Below are positions 33,955 through 45,851 of a stretch of DNA of 64,000 nucleotides, one piece after another. Origin of the DNA: Vicia villosa (Eukaryota; Streptophyta; Magnoliopsida; Fabales; Fabaceae); contig NW_026705398.1 of the NCBI RefSeq assembly GCF_029867415.1, positions 558,001-622,000 on the forward strand, given 5' to 3'. The position numbers and the translations under genes are program-made. The notes beneath the pieces were generated by a model that was not told where the DNA came from, did no database searches, and saw only the letters and a list, made by a program, of their open reading frames with translations. Positions within the stretch are counted from its first letter, which is position 1, and each line of letters begins with the position of its first letter.

Positions 33955-34995
33955 CATTAGAAAGCTAATTAAGTGCACTATCTAGGAAAATTAGCCTAGG
34001 TGCTTGAATATTATTTTTTTGATATATCTGACATACCTTCTGTTAAGTGCGACACTGATAACATGTGAAGCATATGTATTTAGACCGAGTTTTCTTCTTT
34101 ATTCTTGATGGCTGTGTAATGTCGTTGCATATGTCGTCATCTTTATGTCCCCCTCCACGTGGGAATGATCTGGTGTATACTCATTGGTGGAAAGGGATAG
34201 CTGGGCATATTCACTGCTCTCAATGGGAATGATCTGGTGTATACTCATTGATCGATATGGGATATGTGGGTACTCGATGGGAATGACCTGGTGTATACTC
34301 ACCGTGTTACCAAGGAAATGCTAGTGCTTGATGGGAATGATCTGGTGTATACTCATCATGTACTGAAGAAGGCATTTCCTCTAGCAGGAAAACATCGGAT
34401 GTTGGTACGGTGAGATAGTGATACCACGTCGGTAAGATCACTTGTTTATTCGCCCCTAGTGATGCCACATAGGCAATATCACGAGGTCCTCACCGGTGGG
34501 CTGGTACAATCATGGTGACGTGGTTGTACTAGCAATATCATACTTGTGTGTTGTTTATGTGTATAATGATATCTCATTGGTTAGCCACGGGACTTCCATT
34601 GGTGATACTGTCCTTGTTGTGTATTTGTACCTGGCCGTGAGGAAAACCACGGATCCACGGCGGATCCGTTTGATTGTATGTTCCCTTTAGATCCGAGCGG
34701 ACTAATAGGATAGGCGGACTCACTGAGATTTAGTAATCTCATCCCATTCCAATTATATTTTTCAGGTGGATCGAGGCAAGATCGCGGTAAGGGAAAGATG
34801 GATTAGATCTCTTGGCGATGCTTGGATATTTCTTTTAGTTCTTATCGTGCTTATCGTCTGTTGTATTTTGGACATGTACCGATATGATGATGTACTTATG
34901 TTTTGGCCATGAAACATTCGGCTTATGTATTCATGTACTTCTACTTTCCGCTGCAAAACATTATGTATTTGTTGTCTTATGAACCATTTATGATA
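33955..34995 (+). mobile_element. Tekay-like LTR, right part (3' end lost)
   Basis: Continues the LTR of 27099-27940 after the second CATTA. It shares with the other Tekay-like LTRs the block 'tggccgtgaggaaaac ... gatccgtttgattg' and 'ctcactgagatttagtaat' (34628-34745). The expected GGGGTGTTACA end is absent. Near 34995 the sequence passes into Ogre B 3' UTR ('ggggaaatctctc'). The exact junction is uncertain by a few tens of bases. Confidence 0.7.
34160..34356. repeat. short tandem units in the Tekay-like LTR (54-64 bp, 4 copies)
   Basis: TGGGAATGATCTGGTGTATA + CTCA starts at 34160, 34224, 34278 and 34332. The core of about 24 bp is well kept; spacers vary. Confidence 0.85.
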
Positions 34996-36024
34996 CTTTA
35001 TGGTTGGGGAAATCTCTCTACATGGATCGTTGTCTTGCAGGAAAAAGTTTCTCCAGGACTTGCAGGGGAAACTTGAGTTCATGCCCTCATGACTCGGGCA
35101 TTCACAGGATCAAAGCCTGATTCGGCTATGCAATTATGATGTAATGTATGCATGAATATTATGACAATGATAAAATGTAAAGTGAATGTGAATAGAATTA
35201 TCGCGGATGTAAAATCCTAATGATACGACTTGAATTCTTGTTGATCAGAAGATGTCCTCTTCTTGTAGTTCGAACTCTGTTTGGAATATCTGGCCATCAG
35301 TTGTCCGCTGTCCGAAGTAAATAATATGAATTGAAGTGAAGATCCGTCATCGGGAGATGTTCGCAAAGCGACCTCATGGGGAAATCTTGGTTCCCGGAGT
35401 CTCAACCGTTCTCGGAGCAACTGTTTGCATTCTTCCTATTGTTTGTAAACCTCAGAAAGAAATTTCACCTTTATTTTTGCAAGTAAATTCATTTTTATTT
35501 TATGAAAACATTTGTTTCAAGAAAGTGACTGTTAAAATTTAAAATGCATTTCAAGAAACTGAATAAGACTAGATTGCAAAGGAAAAGCACAAGGCTCAAA
35601 TTATTATATATGGAATGGTAATCAGCCAAATGCTTGATTCCATGGAGTATTTACAAAGTTGGAAATTGGTAATTTTCGGGAAAAGGGCTACGATGAAACG
35701 TGACGACCGTTATCTTTCCCTTCCACTCCGAGTTGCGCTGTATTCGTGCTTTGTAGAAGATGACCTACTGCTGATGAATACTCCGCTTATGGATTTTGAA
35801 TGATCAAGTTTGTCCTGAACACAGTTACTTGCCATATATCCCTAACTTTTGCGTAAACTACCCCTTTCGGGTTTTAAGTTTACCGGGATTGATTATTATT
35901 ATTTTTTATGTCTCTAATTTTTGCCTGAATCGCCCTTTCGGGTTTTCGATTCACCGAGACGCTCTTTTTTGCTTAAGCCGCTCTTTGCGAGTTTTCAACT
36001 TAGCGAGCTGTTCTTTTTGTTTAT
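34996..36024 (-). other. Ogre B 3' UTR (truncated)
   Basis: Non-coding. Near 35840-36005 it has the 'cgccctttcgggttttcgatt' type units also found in Ogre A. The left end lacks PPT and LTR. I see no tandem array of the Ogre A type here. No gene seen. Confidence 0.65.
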
Positions 36025-38327
36025 TTAGGCGAAGTATTTCTTGACTGCGTCGACGTTCACAGGACGGGTGAATTCTTCTCCATCCATAGTCGTGAGTATT
36101 AAGGCTCCTCCTGAGAAAGCTCTCTTGACCACGTAGGGGCCGTCATAATTGGGAGTCCATTTCCCTCTCGAATCTGTGAGAAAAGATTGAATCTTTTTGA
36201 GTACAAGGTCGCCTTCTTTGATTGTGCGAGGTCGAACCTTTTTGTCGAAAGCTTTCTTCATTCTTTGTTGATATAGCTGTCCGTGGCATAAAGCTGTCAT
36301 GCGCTTTTCTTCGATTAAGTTCAATTCATCGAATCTGCTTTGACACCACTCGGCTTCTGTTAATTTTGCCTCCATCAAAACTCTCATTGACGGGATTTCT
36401 ACCTCTATAGGTAGGACTGCCTCCATGCCATATACAAGGGAGAAAGGAGTTGCTCCAGTCGAAGTACGTACTGATGTACGGTAACCATGAAGAGCATACG
36501 GGAGCATTTCATGCCAATCTTTGTAAGTAATGACCATCTTCTGAATGATTTTCTTGATGTTTTTGTTAGCTGCTTCTACAGCTCCATTCATCTTTGGTCT
36601 GTAAGGAGATGAATTGTGATGTTCGATCTTGAATTCTTCACAAAGCTCCTTCATCATTTTGTTATTCAAATTTGACCCATTGTCGGTGATTATCTTGCTA
36701 GGAACGCCGTAGCGACAGATGATGTGATTCTTGATAAACCTGACGACAACTTGTCTTGTAACGTTTGCATATGAAGCTGCTTCAACCCATTTGGTAAAAT
36801 AGTCTATGGCTACCAAGATGAAGCGATGTCCGTTGGACGCTTTTGGTTCGATCATTCCAATCATGTCGATTCCCCACATGGAGAAAGGCCAAGGGGAAGA
36901 GAGTATGTTGAGCAGAGATGGTGGCACATGGATTCTATCGGCGTAGATCTGGCATTTGTGACACCTCTTTGCGTACTGGTAGCAATCTGACTCCATCGTC
37001 AGCCAATAATATCCTGCTCTCAGTATTTTCCTTGTCATGGTATGTCCATTGGTGTGAGTACCAAAGGAACCTTCATGTATTTCTCTCATGAGTATTTCTG
37101 CTTCTTTTCTATCAACGCATCTGAGCAGAACCATGTCGAAGTTTCTCTTGTACAGAACATCTTCATTCAGGAAGAATCTACAAGCTAACTTTCTCAAAGT
37201 CTTTCTATCTTTCTTTGACGCCCCAAGAGGGTACTCTTGCTTTTGAAGAAAGTTCTTGATGTCGTAGTACCACGGTTTGTCGTCGATGATTGCTTCTACT
37301 GTGAACACATGAGCGGGCCTATCCAGGCGCATAACATCGATCCGAGGAATGTCATTCCAATGATTTATCCTAATCATGGAAGAGAGTGTGGCTAATGCAT
37401 CAGCCAAGTTGTTTTCTTCACGAGGAATGTGATGAAAATCTACCCTGTCAAAGAATGGTAACAATCTTCTCGCGTAGTCTTTGTAAGGAATTAGCCCTGG
37501 TTGGCGTGTTTCCCATTCTCCTTTGATTTGATTGATGACCAAAGCAGAATCTCCATATACATCCAAGTATTTGATTCTTAGATCCATGGCTTCTTCGAGA
37601 CCCATGATGCAAGCTTCATATTCGGCCTCATTATTTGTGCATTTGAAAGTTAATCTGGCAGTAAATGGAATATGGGTACCCTGAGGTGTAACAATGATTG
37701 CCCCAATTCCTCGTCCATAAGCATTGACAGCTCCGTCAAAGATTAAGCCCCACTGGGATCCTATCTCAGGTCCTTCGTCTGGTAGTGGCTCATCGTAATC
37801 TTTCATTTTGAGGTACATGACGTCCTCGTCCGGAAAGTCGAAACTGGTTGATTCATGACCATTGAGTGGGTGGTGAGCCAGGTGCTCAGCTAGAATGCTT
37901 CCTTTCACGGCTTTCTGTGCGTGATACTCAATGTCATATTCTGATAACAACATCTGCCAACGGGCAATTCTCCCGGTTAAAGCAGGCTTCTCAAAGATGT
38001 ACTTGATTGGATCCATATGAGAGATCAAACAAGTAGTATGTCGAATCATGTACTGGCGGAGACGCTTGGCAGCCCAGGCCAAAGCACAACACGTCTTCTC
38101 GAGCATGGAGTAGCGGGATTCACAGTCAGTGAATTTCTTGCTCAGGTAGTAGATGGCATGCTCTTTTCTCTTTGTCTCGTCTTGCTGTCCAAGGACACAA
38201 CCCATGGAGTCTTCTAAGACGGTTAAGTACATTATCAAAGGTCTTCCTTCCACTGGAGGAGACAAGATGGGTGGTTCGAGCAGATATTCCTTAATGCTGT
38301 CGAACGCTTTCTGACAATCGTCTGTCC
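36025..38327 (-). CDS. Ogre B pol, 3' part: RNase H, archaeal-type RNase H, integrase
   Basis: Open for about 770 codons. Gypsy RNase H comes first (RPLIMYLTVLEDSMGCVLGQ, YSMLEKTCCALAWAAKRLRQ), then the second, archaeal-type RNase H of Tat elements (GLIFDGAVNAYGRGIGAI, EYEACIMGLEEAMDLRIKY). Integrase follows with CHKCQIYADRIH, WGIDMIGMIEP, IITDNGSNLNN and MNGAVEAANKNIKK. It ends intact at KKYFA. The frame is in register with the RT part at 45852-47014 once the Tekay C insertion and one AGACG copy are disregarded. This copy was therefore open before the insertion. Confidence 0.9.
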
Positions 38328-38332
38328 AGACG

Positions 38333-40862
38333 TGTAACATCCCGATTTTTATTAATATTTTTATTAATTATATTAGTAATTATATTATTTGGTGTTTTTA
38401 ATAATTACTTATTTATTTAGTTATTATGTGATATAATAATTATTTAAGTATTTAATTATGTGAGTGTTTGTATTTGACTCAATTGAGTTATTAGAGAGAT
38501 ATAACTAAATGGGCCTAAGTGATAGAAACATAATGGATGGATTGGTGGGTTAAGCCCAATTGACATAAGTGAGATAGTAAGAGAAGGTTAGGGTTTTAGA
38601 GGTTACTATTTTCATTTGGGGGAAAAGATAGGAAGAAGAGAAAAGAAGCAAAAGGGAAGAGAACAATGGTGGAAGAGAAAAGCTAGAAGAAACCTCATTT
38701 TCGCAGCAAGTTTCAGCATTGAGTCACCTTAGCAAAACGGATGTATCTCTCAATCCAACCGTTGGATCGTCGCGTGGTTTTGACACAACGTTCCTGACTC
38801 ATAGAGGTAAGTTCTGACCGGAGCGATTTTGATTTTGAGGGTTTTAAGTTCGTCTGATAAGCTAATTTCCGAACTGGTTTTTAGGTGTGTCTCCAAATTA
38901 TGTTTGAAGGATTTATTTTGGAGAAAAGCTTAGAGCTATGGTGAAAGAGTTCATATTTGCCAAGGTAAGGGTGGGGTTCTTTCATGCTAAAGGGTTGTAT
39001 GATAGTATGTTATAGTGGGTTTAATTCTATACTTTGATATCCATGTTCTTCTATGTTGCAATTTTGGGTATTTGATGATTTGTTGGAATGTGATGATATA
39101 AATGTGATAAGTTGTGTGCAATTGATAATTTATGTGTATTAGATTGTTATGTTTGTTGTGAGTAAACCATTGATAGTGAAATAATGAGTTTTGTTATAGA
39201 ATTGGAAAATAATGGAATAGAAATATAATAGTTGAATTGAAATTAATATAGTTTAATTATTAATTGGATAGTTAAATTATTAGTTGAATTGATTCCAATA
39301 AGTCTATGTGATTGGAATATACTTGGACTTGGACCAATTATTCGGTTTATCGGTAAATTACGGTATTTTGAGAAATTGTTTGTAATTGTGTTTTGGCTTG
39401 AATATGTATGTTGAGAAATATATATTGTCATGCCAATGATGTTGTTTTGATATTGATTCTTTATGGTTAGTTGGTTAGCATTAATTCTAATGATTAATTG
39501 CTTGATGTTGAAAATGTGTGTTCATGTATAATCGACAAAAATGAGAATTAACATGAGATAGTATGATTACTAGTGTTAATTGGATTGTGTGAATCGTAAT
39601 TGATTAATTGGCCTCTCATATGTGAATGATGTGTGTGTGTTGTGAATGTTGTGTACAATTGGTGGATAATTCATAGAGTTGAATTATTGTGATATGTGGA
39701 AAGTTAAGATGGTAGAGATGATCTTAATTGCATATATTTGTGAGATTGTACATACATTCATATCATAGTGTGCCTTGAAATATAGGTGGAATTGCTTTGA
39801 AACACAAGCGTGGCTTGGATTCTAGAGTGAATCTGAAAGCGGTAAACTATATGTTTACATTTGGTGGCTTTGGTCTTGTCCGGATCTGAAGCGTGGCTAG
39901 ATTCTATATGAATCGGAAGCGGTGGAACTTTGGGTCCATATTGGGTACCACATGCATAGAGTCACATGTCTTGCATTGAGTTACATTGGAGTTATGTGAT
40001 GTTTGAATATATGTAATTATGTGATTAGGTGATTGTTATGTGTGCATGAGATGTGATAATTAAATTTGGTGATGTTTGATACATGATTTTGGTGATATAT
40101 GTAAATGAAACGTATATGATGAGAATGCAAATATATATATATGTATTAATGATATATGTATATATGTGGAATATATGAACCATGTTTTGCCATTGTTGAT
40201 AGTTGTATTAATTTACGTTGTGATTAGGAAGTATATGTTATTATGTGCTTGAATGACATACTTGTAAACTTGAGTACATTGTTATAGTTGATAGTTAACA
40301 TTATTGTTGTGATGCAAATTGCTTATATTGAGAAGTGGTGAATTGTGTATGATTTTATCTTTGCTATATGTATTATCATACTTTCCTTTATAATGTTTGA
40401 TATCTCACCCCTTCTGCTGATGTTTCCCCTACCATGGGAAATGGGCAGGTACTCAAGTATAGCTGTGGAAGTTTGTAGATTCACCGTGTCTGGTTGGTGT
40501 GTCGCTCTGATACGTAGCACTCGGGGGGTTGTCTATATTGTTGTTTCTATGTTGTTCATGTTTTAGTTGTTGAGTTCCAAATTGGATATTGAGAAGTACT
40601 ATGATGTTTGAATTTGTTTCTGATTAAATAAGATGATTTGTTTATAAAGCTGAATGTTATGATTCCGCTGCATATTAAAATGAAGTTGGTTTGTCTAAGA
40701 GCTGTTATAAGTTGTTTTGTGCTTATCTGAGATTAAAGTGCTATGTATCTGTTTATGAGTTGTTAATATGAAGTAAATGTGATATCCCAAATACTTGTTG
40801 ATAGTTTCTAAAATACTCTGATTTCACGCATGATATTTTCGGGTAGAATTTGGGGTGTTACA
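38333..40862 (+). mobile_element. 5' LTR of Tekay element C (2,530 bp)
   Basis: TG...CA ends, flanked on the left by the AGACG duplication. Short ORFs inside it (for example 40345-40566) are repeated exactly in the other LTR and show no coding character. Confidence 0.95.
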
Positions 40863-40866
40863 TTAG

Positions 40867-40878
40867 TGGTATCAGAGC
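40867..40878 (+). other. primer binding site of Tekay element C
   Basis: TGGTATCAGAGC four bases after the LTR; complementary to the initiator tRNA-Met 3' end. Confidence 0.9.
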
Positions 40879-41779
40879 AGGTCGGTCCGTCCGGCCAAGT
40901 TGTCGAGTCAGTTGAGTTGTGTGACAGTTGAATGATGTTAGTGTTTTATTCCTTAGTACGCGGCATGTGTGTGAAACACTGTTGGTACTTGTTCGTTTTG
41001 TTGCAGGGTTAGTTTGAGCGAAGTAGGGAAGAAGTTGTGCTTCTTGGATATGTTTCAGTTGTAAGTTATTGGTGCAATATATTTCTTAAGGAGACAGAGC
41101 AAGCAATGTAGAAGTTTGTTGGTTTCCGAATTCGAAGGTAACATGGATTTAAGATTTTGGTTGTTTAACAAGTCGAAACGTCTTGGAATAAGGACAATTG
41201 TTATAAGATGGAATTTAGGAAGTTGTCATATTCAGCATTATTGGTGGACTGTGAAGTTATCAGTTTAAGTAACTGTTGCGTAGGATGTTGACGTAAGAAT
41301 AATTATTAAGCGACGAATTACGGTAGACCTTGTCAAGGGATCCTTGGCAAGAGATTGGAAAAGTTGTCGAAGTTGTTGGAACGTTCAAGTCGGAGTTAGA
41401 AATGCGAAGGGACGAGTATGATTCCAAGAATAAAAAGTGTTGATAGTGGTGTAAAGGAATTATGTTCTAATGTTATCACAAGGTGTGTGTTAGCATGTTC
41501 AGATGATTTTGGGAGTTAATGAAGTATGGTACTTTTGGTGACGTAAAGGATTCTATTGCAGTTAAGTAACGATGGTTTACGCTACCATTATGGTTGTCGG
41601 CTATCTATTGACAAATTGAGGAACTGATCACCCTTAATCTCTTGTTGATAGTAGACGGAATCGTATTGGAATGAGATAGACTTGTCTTACCAGCTTGATA
41701 ATATTGGAAGTGAATAAGTCTGTGCAAGATGGTGCGATGTTGTTTAGGTTGTTTGCAACTTTGGATGTTCATGAGGAAA
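40879..41779 (+). other. Tekay C leader and degraded region, no domains seen
   Basis: About 900 bp where gag and protease should lie. I find no CCHC knuckle and no DSG/DTG motif in any frame. Coding similarity resumes at about 41780. Confidence 0.6.
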
Positions 41780-42370
41780 TAACGATTGGGGGATTATCGA
41801 TAGTTGGCGCATTTGCATAAGTGTTTCCTGAAGATGTAAGTGATTTACCGTCAGAAAGAAAAGTTGAGTTTTCGATCGATTTAGTTCCTTGAACTAGTCT
41901 TGTATCGAGGGCTCCATATAGGATGTCTGCTTATGATGTTGAAAGAGTTGAAAAGTCAACTTGAAGATTTGTTTGAGGAGAGGTTGATTCGTTCGAGTGT
42001 GTCGTCTAGAGGTGCATCTGTTTTTGTTGGTTAAGAAGAAGGAAGGTTTTGCAAGGCTTTGTGTTGAAGCAAAAAGGACAAGTTGTAGCTTATGCTTCAA
42101 GGCAACTTAAGATTCATGAGAGGAGTTATCTGACGCAAGATTTAGAGTTGGCCGCCGTTGTTTTTGTTTTAAAACTTTGAAGGCAATACTTATTTGGATC
42201 GAGATTTGATGTGTATAGTGACTACAAGAGTTTGAAGTATTTGCTTGATCAGAAAGAGTTGAATATGAGACAGAGAAGGTGGTTGGAATTCTTGAAGGAC
42301 TAGGATTTTGCTTTGAATTATCATCCGGGAAAAGCGAACGTTGTAGCCAATGCATTGAGTAGGAAATAAT
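41780..42370 (+). pseudogene. Tekay C: remnant of RT N-terminus fused to RNase H
   Basis: Fragments in shifting frames read FPEDVSDLPSERKVEFSIDL, APYRMSAYD and [12 protein letters not shown] of the RT start. The next codons already belong to RNase H ([45 protein letters not shown]). The RT core with the catalytic YxDD is therefore deleted. At least three stops or shifts interrupt the rest. No activity can be expected. Confidence 0.8.
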
Positions 42371-42540
42371 TGCATATGTCTATGTTGATGATTCAAGAAT
42401 TGGAATTGTTGGAATAATTTCGAGATTTGAGTTTGGTATGTTGAAGCTTACTTGTGGTATTTTTGATGAGATTAGAGAAGGTCAGAAATCGGATTTGAAA
42501 TTGGTTGACAAGATGAAATTGATTGATTGAGGATAAGGTG

Positions 42541-43300
42541 ATAATTTTCGGATTAACGAGAACGGTGTCATGAGATGTCGTGATTGAATTTGTATTCCAG
42601 ATGTTTCGGATTTGAAAAAGAGAATTTTTGGGATGAAGGGCATCAAAGTGGTTGAGTAATTATCCTGGTGCTACTAAGATGTATCAAGACTTGAGAAAGT
42701 TATTTTGGTGGCGCGATATGAAGAAGGATATTGCGGAATTTATGCATTCGTGTTTGACTTGTCAGAAGTCAAAGATTGAACATCAGAAACCGTCTGGTTT
42801 GATGCAACCGTTGTCCATTCCTGAGTGGAAGTGGGATAGCATTTCTATGGATTTGTTTTGGGTTTTTCTAGGAAATCGATTAATTGTGAGGCAATTTGGG
42901 TCATTGTAGATGGATTGACGAATTTTGCTCACTCTATTCCGATAAGCAGGGATTATCCGATGGAGAGACTTGCAAAGTTGTATTTTGAAAAGATTGTGAG
43001 TTGGCATGGTATTCCATCGAGTGTTGTTTCTGATAGAGATCCGAAGTTTACTTCTAGATTTTGGAAAGTTTTGTAGAGTACTTTGATTATTAAGTTGTGT
43101 TTGAGTTCTGTTTATCATCCGCAAGCTGATGGTCAAACGGAGAAGACGATTCAGTAGCTTAAGGATCTTTTGAGAGCTTGTATTTTGAATCTTTGTATGG
43201 TCGAAGGTGTGGAATGCCTTTGTGTTCGTGTGAGTCTGGAGAGAGTAAGTGTAGTTTTGGTGATGAGATGGTTGTGTCGATTGTATTTTCGAGGACGAAA
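42541..43300 (+). pseudogene. Tekay C: remnant of integrase
   Basis: Reads SNYPGATKMYQDLRKLFWW and CLTCQKSKIEHQKPSG of the zinc-finger region, then [23 protein letters not shown] and HPQADGQTEKTIQ of the catalytic core (D, D, E visible). Stops lie at 42535, 42907, 43074 and 43156, with a shift near 42860. The C-terminal part and the chromodomain expected for a chromovirus are missing: sequence jumps from LRAC to the PPT region within 150 bp. Confidence 0.8.
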
Positions 43301-43310
43301 ATATTCTAAG

Positions 43311-43320
43311 TGGGGGAGAG
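43311..43320 (+). other. polypurine tract of Tekay element C
   Basis: TGGGGGAGAG one base before the 3' LTR; primes plus-strand DNA synthesis. Confidence 0.85.
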
Positions 43321-43321
43321 T

Positions 43322-45851
43322 TGTAACATCCCGATTTTTATTAATATTTTTATTAATTATATTAGTAATTATATTATTTGGTGTTTTTAATAATTACTTA
43401 TTTATTTAGTTATTATGTGATATAATAATTATTTAAGTATTTAATTATGTGAGTGTTTGTATTTGACTCAATTGAGTTATTAGAGAGATATAACTAAATG
43501 GGCCTAAGTGATAGAAACATAATGGATGGATTGGTGGGTTAAGCCCAATTGACATAAGTGAGATAGTAAGAGAAGGTTAGGGTTTTAGAGGTTACTATTT
43601 TCATTTGGGGGAAAAGATAGGAAGAAGAGAAAAGAAGCAAAAGGGAAGAGAACAATGGTGGAAGAGAAAAGCTAGAAGAAACCTCATTTTCGCAGCAAGT
43701 TTCAGCATTGAGTCACCTTAGCAAAACGGATGTATCTCTCAATCCAACCGTTGGATCGTCGCGTGGTTTTGACACAACGTTCCTGACTCATAGAGGTAAG
43801 TTCTGACCGGAGCGATTTTGATTTTGAGGGTTTTAAGTTCGTCTGATAAGCTAATTTCCGAACTGGTTTTTAGGTGTGTCTCCAAATTATGTTTGAAGGA
43901 TTTATTTTGGAGAAAAGCTTAGAGCTATGGTGAAAGAGTTCATATTTGCCAAGGTAAGGGTGGGGTTCTTTCATGCTAAAGGGTTGTATGATAGTATGTT
44001 ATAGTGGGTTTAATTCTATACTTTGATATCCATGTTCTTCTATGTTGCAATTTTGGGTATTTGATGATTTGTTGGAATGTGATGATATAAATGTGATAAG
44101 TTGTGTGCAATTGATAATTTATGTGTATTAGATTGTTATGTTTGTTGTGAGTAAACCATTGATAGTGAAATAATGAGTTTTGTTATAGAATTGGAAAATA
44201 ATGGAATAGAAATATAATAGTTGAATTGAAATTAATATAGTTTAATTATTAATTGGATAGTTAAATTATTAGTTGAATTGATTCCAATAAGTCTATGTGA
44301 TTGGAATATACTTGGACTTGGACCAATTATTCGGTTTATCGGTAAATTACGGTATTTTGAGAAATTGTTTGTAATTGTGTTTTGGCTTGAATATGTATGT
44401 TGAGAAATATATATTGTCATGCCAATGATGTTGTTTTGATATTGATTCTTTATGGTTAGTTGGTTAGCATTAATTCTAATGATTAATTGCTTGATGTTGA
44501 AAATGTGTGTTCATGTATAATCGACAAAAATGAGAATTAACATGAGATAGTATGATTACTAGTGTTAATTGGATTGTGTGAATCGTAATTGATTAATTGG
44601 CCTCTCATATGTGAATGATGTGTGTGTGTTGTGAATGTTGTGTACAATTGGTGGATAATTCATAGAGTTGAATTATTGTGATATGTGGAAAGTTAAGATG
44701 GTAGAGATGATCTTAATTGCATATATTTGTGAGATTGTACATACATTCATATCATAGTGTGCCTTGAAATATAGGTGGAATTGCTTTGAAACACAAGCGT
44801 GGCTTGGATTCTAGAGTGAATCTGAAAGCGGTAAACTATATGTTTACATTTGGTGGCTTTGGTCTTGTCCGGATCTGAAGCGTGGCTAGATTCTATATGA
44901 ATCGGAAGCGGTGGAACTTTGGGTCCATATTGGGTACCACATGCATAGAGTCACATGTCTTGCATTGAGTTACATTGGAGTTATGTGATGTTTGAATATA
45001 TGTAATTATGTGATTAGGTGATTGTTATGTGTGCATGAGATGTGATAATTAAATTTGGTGATGTTTGATACATGATTTTGGTGATATATGTAAATGAAAC
45101 GTATATGATGAGAATGCAAATATATATATATGTATTAATGATATATGTATATATGTGGAATATATGAACCATGTTTTGCCATTGTTGATAGTTGTATTAA
45201 TTTACGTTGTGATTAGGAAGTATATGTTATTATGTGCTTGAATGACATACTTGTAAACTTGAGTACATTGTTATAGTTGATAGTTAACATTATTGTTGTG
45301 ATGCAAATTGCTTATATTGAGAAGTGGTGAATTGTGTATGATTTTATCTTTGCTATATGTATTATCATACTTTCCTTTATAATGTTTGATATCTCACCCC
45401 TTCTGCTGATGTTTCCCCTACCATGGGAAATGGGCAGGTACTCAAGTATAGCTGTGGAAGTTTGTAGATTCACCGTGTCTGGTTGGTGTGTCGCTCTGAT
45501 ACGTAGCACTCGGGGGGTTGTCTATATTGTTGTTTCTATGTTGTTCATGTTTTAGTTGTTGAGTTCCAAATTGGATATTGAGAAGTACTATGATGTTTGA
45601 ATTTGTTTCTGATTAAATAAGATGATTTGTTTATAAAGCTGAATGTTATGATTCCGCTGCATATTAAAATGAAGTTGGTTTGTCTAAGAGCTGTTATAAG
45701 TTGTTTTGTGCTTATCTGAGATTAAAGTGCTATGTATCTGTTTATGAGTTGTTAATATGAAGTAAATGTGATATCCCAAATACTTGTTGATAGTTTCTAA
45801 AATACTCTGATTTCACGCATGATATTTTCGGGTAGAATTTGGGGTGTTACA
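43322..45851 (+). mobile_element. 3' LTR of Tekay element C (2,530 bp)
   Basis: Same length as the 5' LTR and identical in every stretch compared by eye, followed by the AGACG duplication at 45852. Confidence 0.95.

Larger units (their letters stand above)
38333..45851 (+). mobile_element. Tekay-type element C (7,519 bp), inserted in Ogre B pol
   Basis: Two direct LTRs of 2,530 bp each (38333-40862, 43322-45851) begin TGTAACATCCCGA and end GGGGTGTTACA. The target-site duplication AGACG lies at 38328-38332 and 45852-45856. PBS at 40867-40878 and PPT at 43311-43320. All LTR segments I compared are identical (offset 4,989). The internal region is only 2,459 bp: gag and protease are not recognisable, the RT core is deleted, and RNase H and integrase are interrupted by stops. 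It is a recently moved but coding-defective element. Confidence 0.95.

Noticed and set aside
35796..36044. ORF with hydrophobic repeats (plus strand)
   Set aside because: Translation of the 'cgccctttcgggtttt' units of the Ogre 3' UTR in the antisense direction.
40345..40566. 73-codon hydrophobic ORF repeated at 45334-45555
   Set aside because: Repeated only because the two LTRs are identical; no TATA box or leader in proper position and no similarity to a known protein that I can see.
42783..43136. Antisense 117-codon ORF over the Tekay C integrase remnant
   Set aside because: Shadow of the degraded integrase sequence; no motif.
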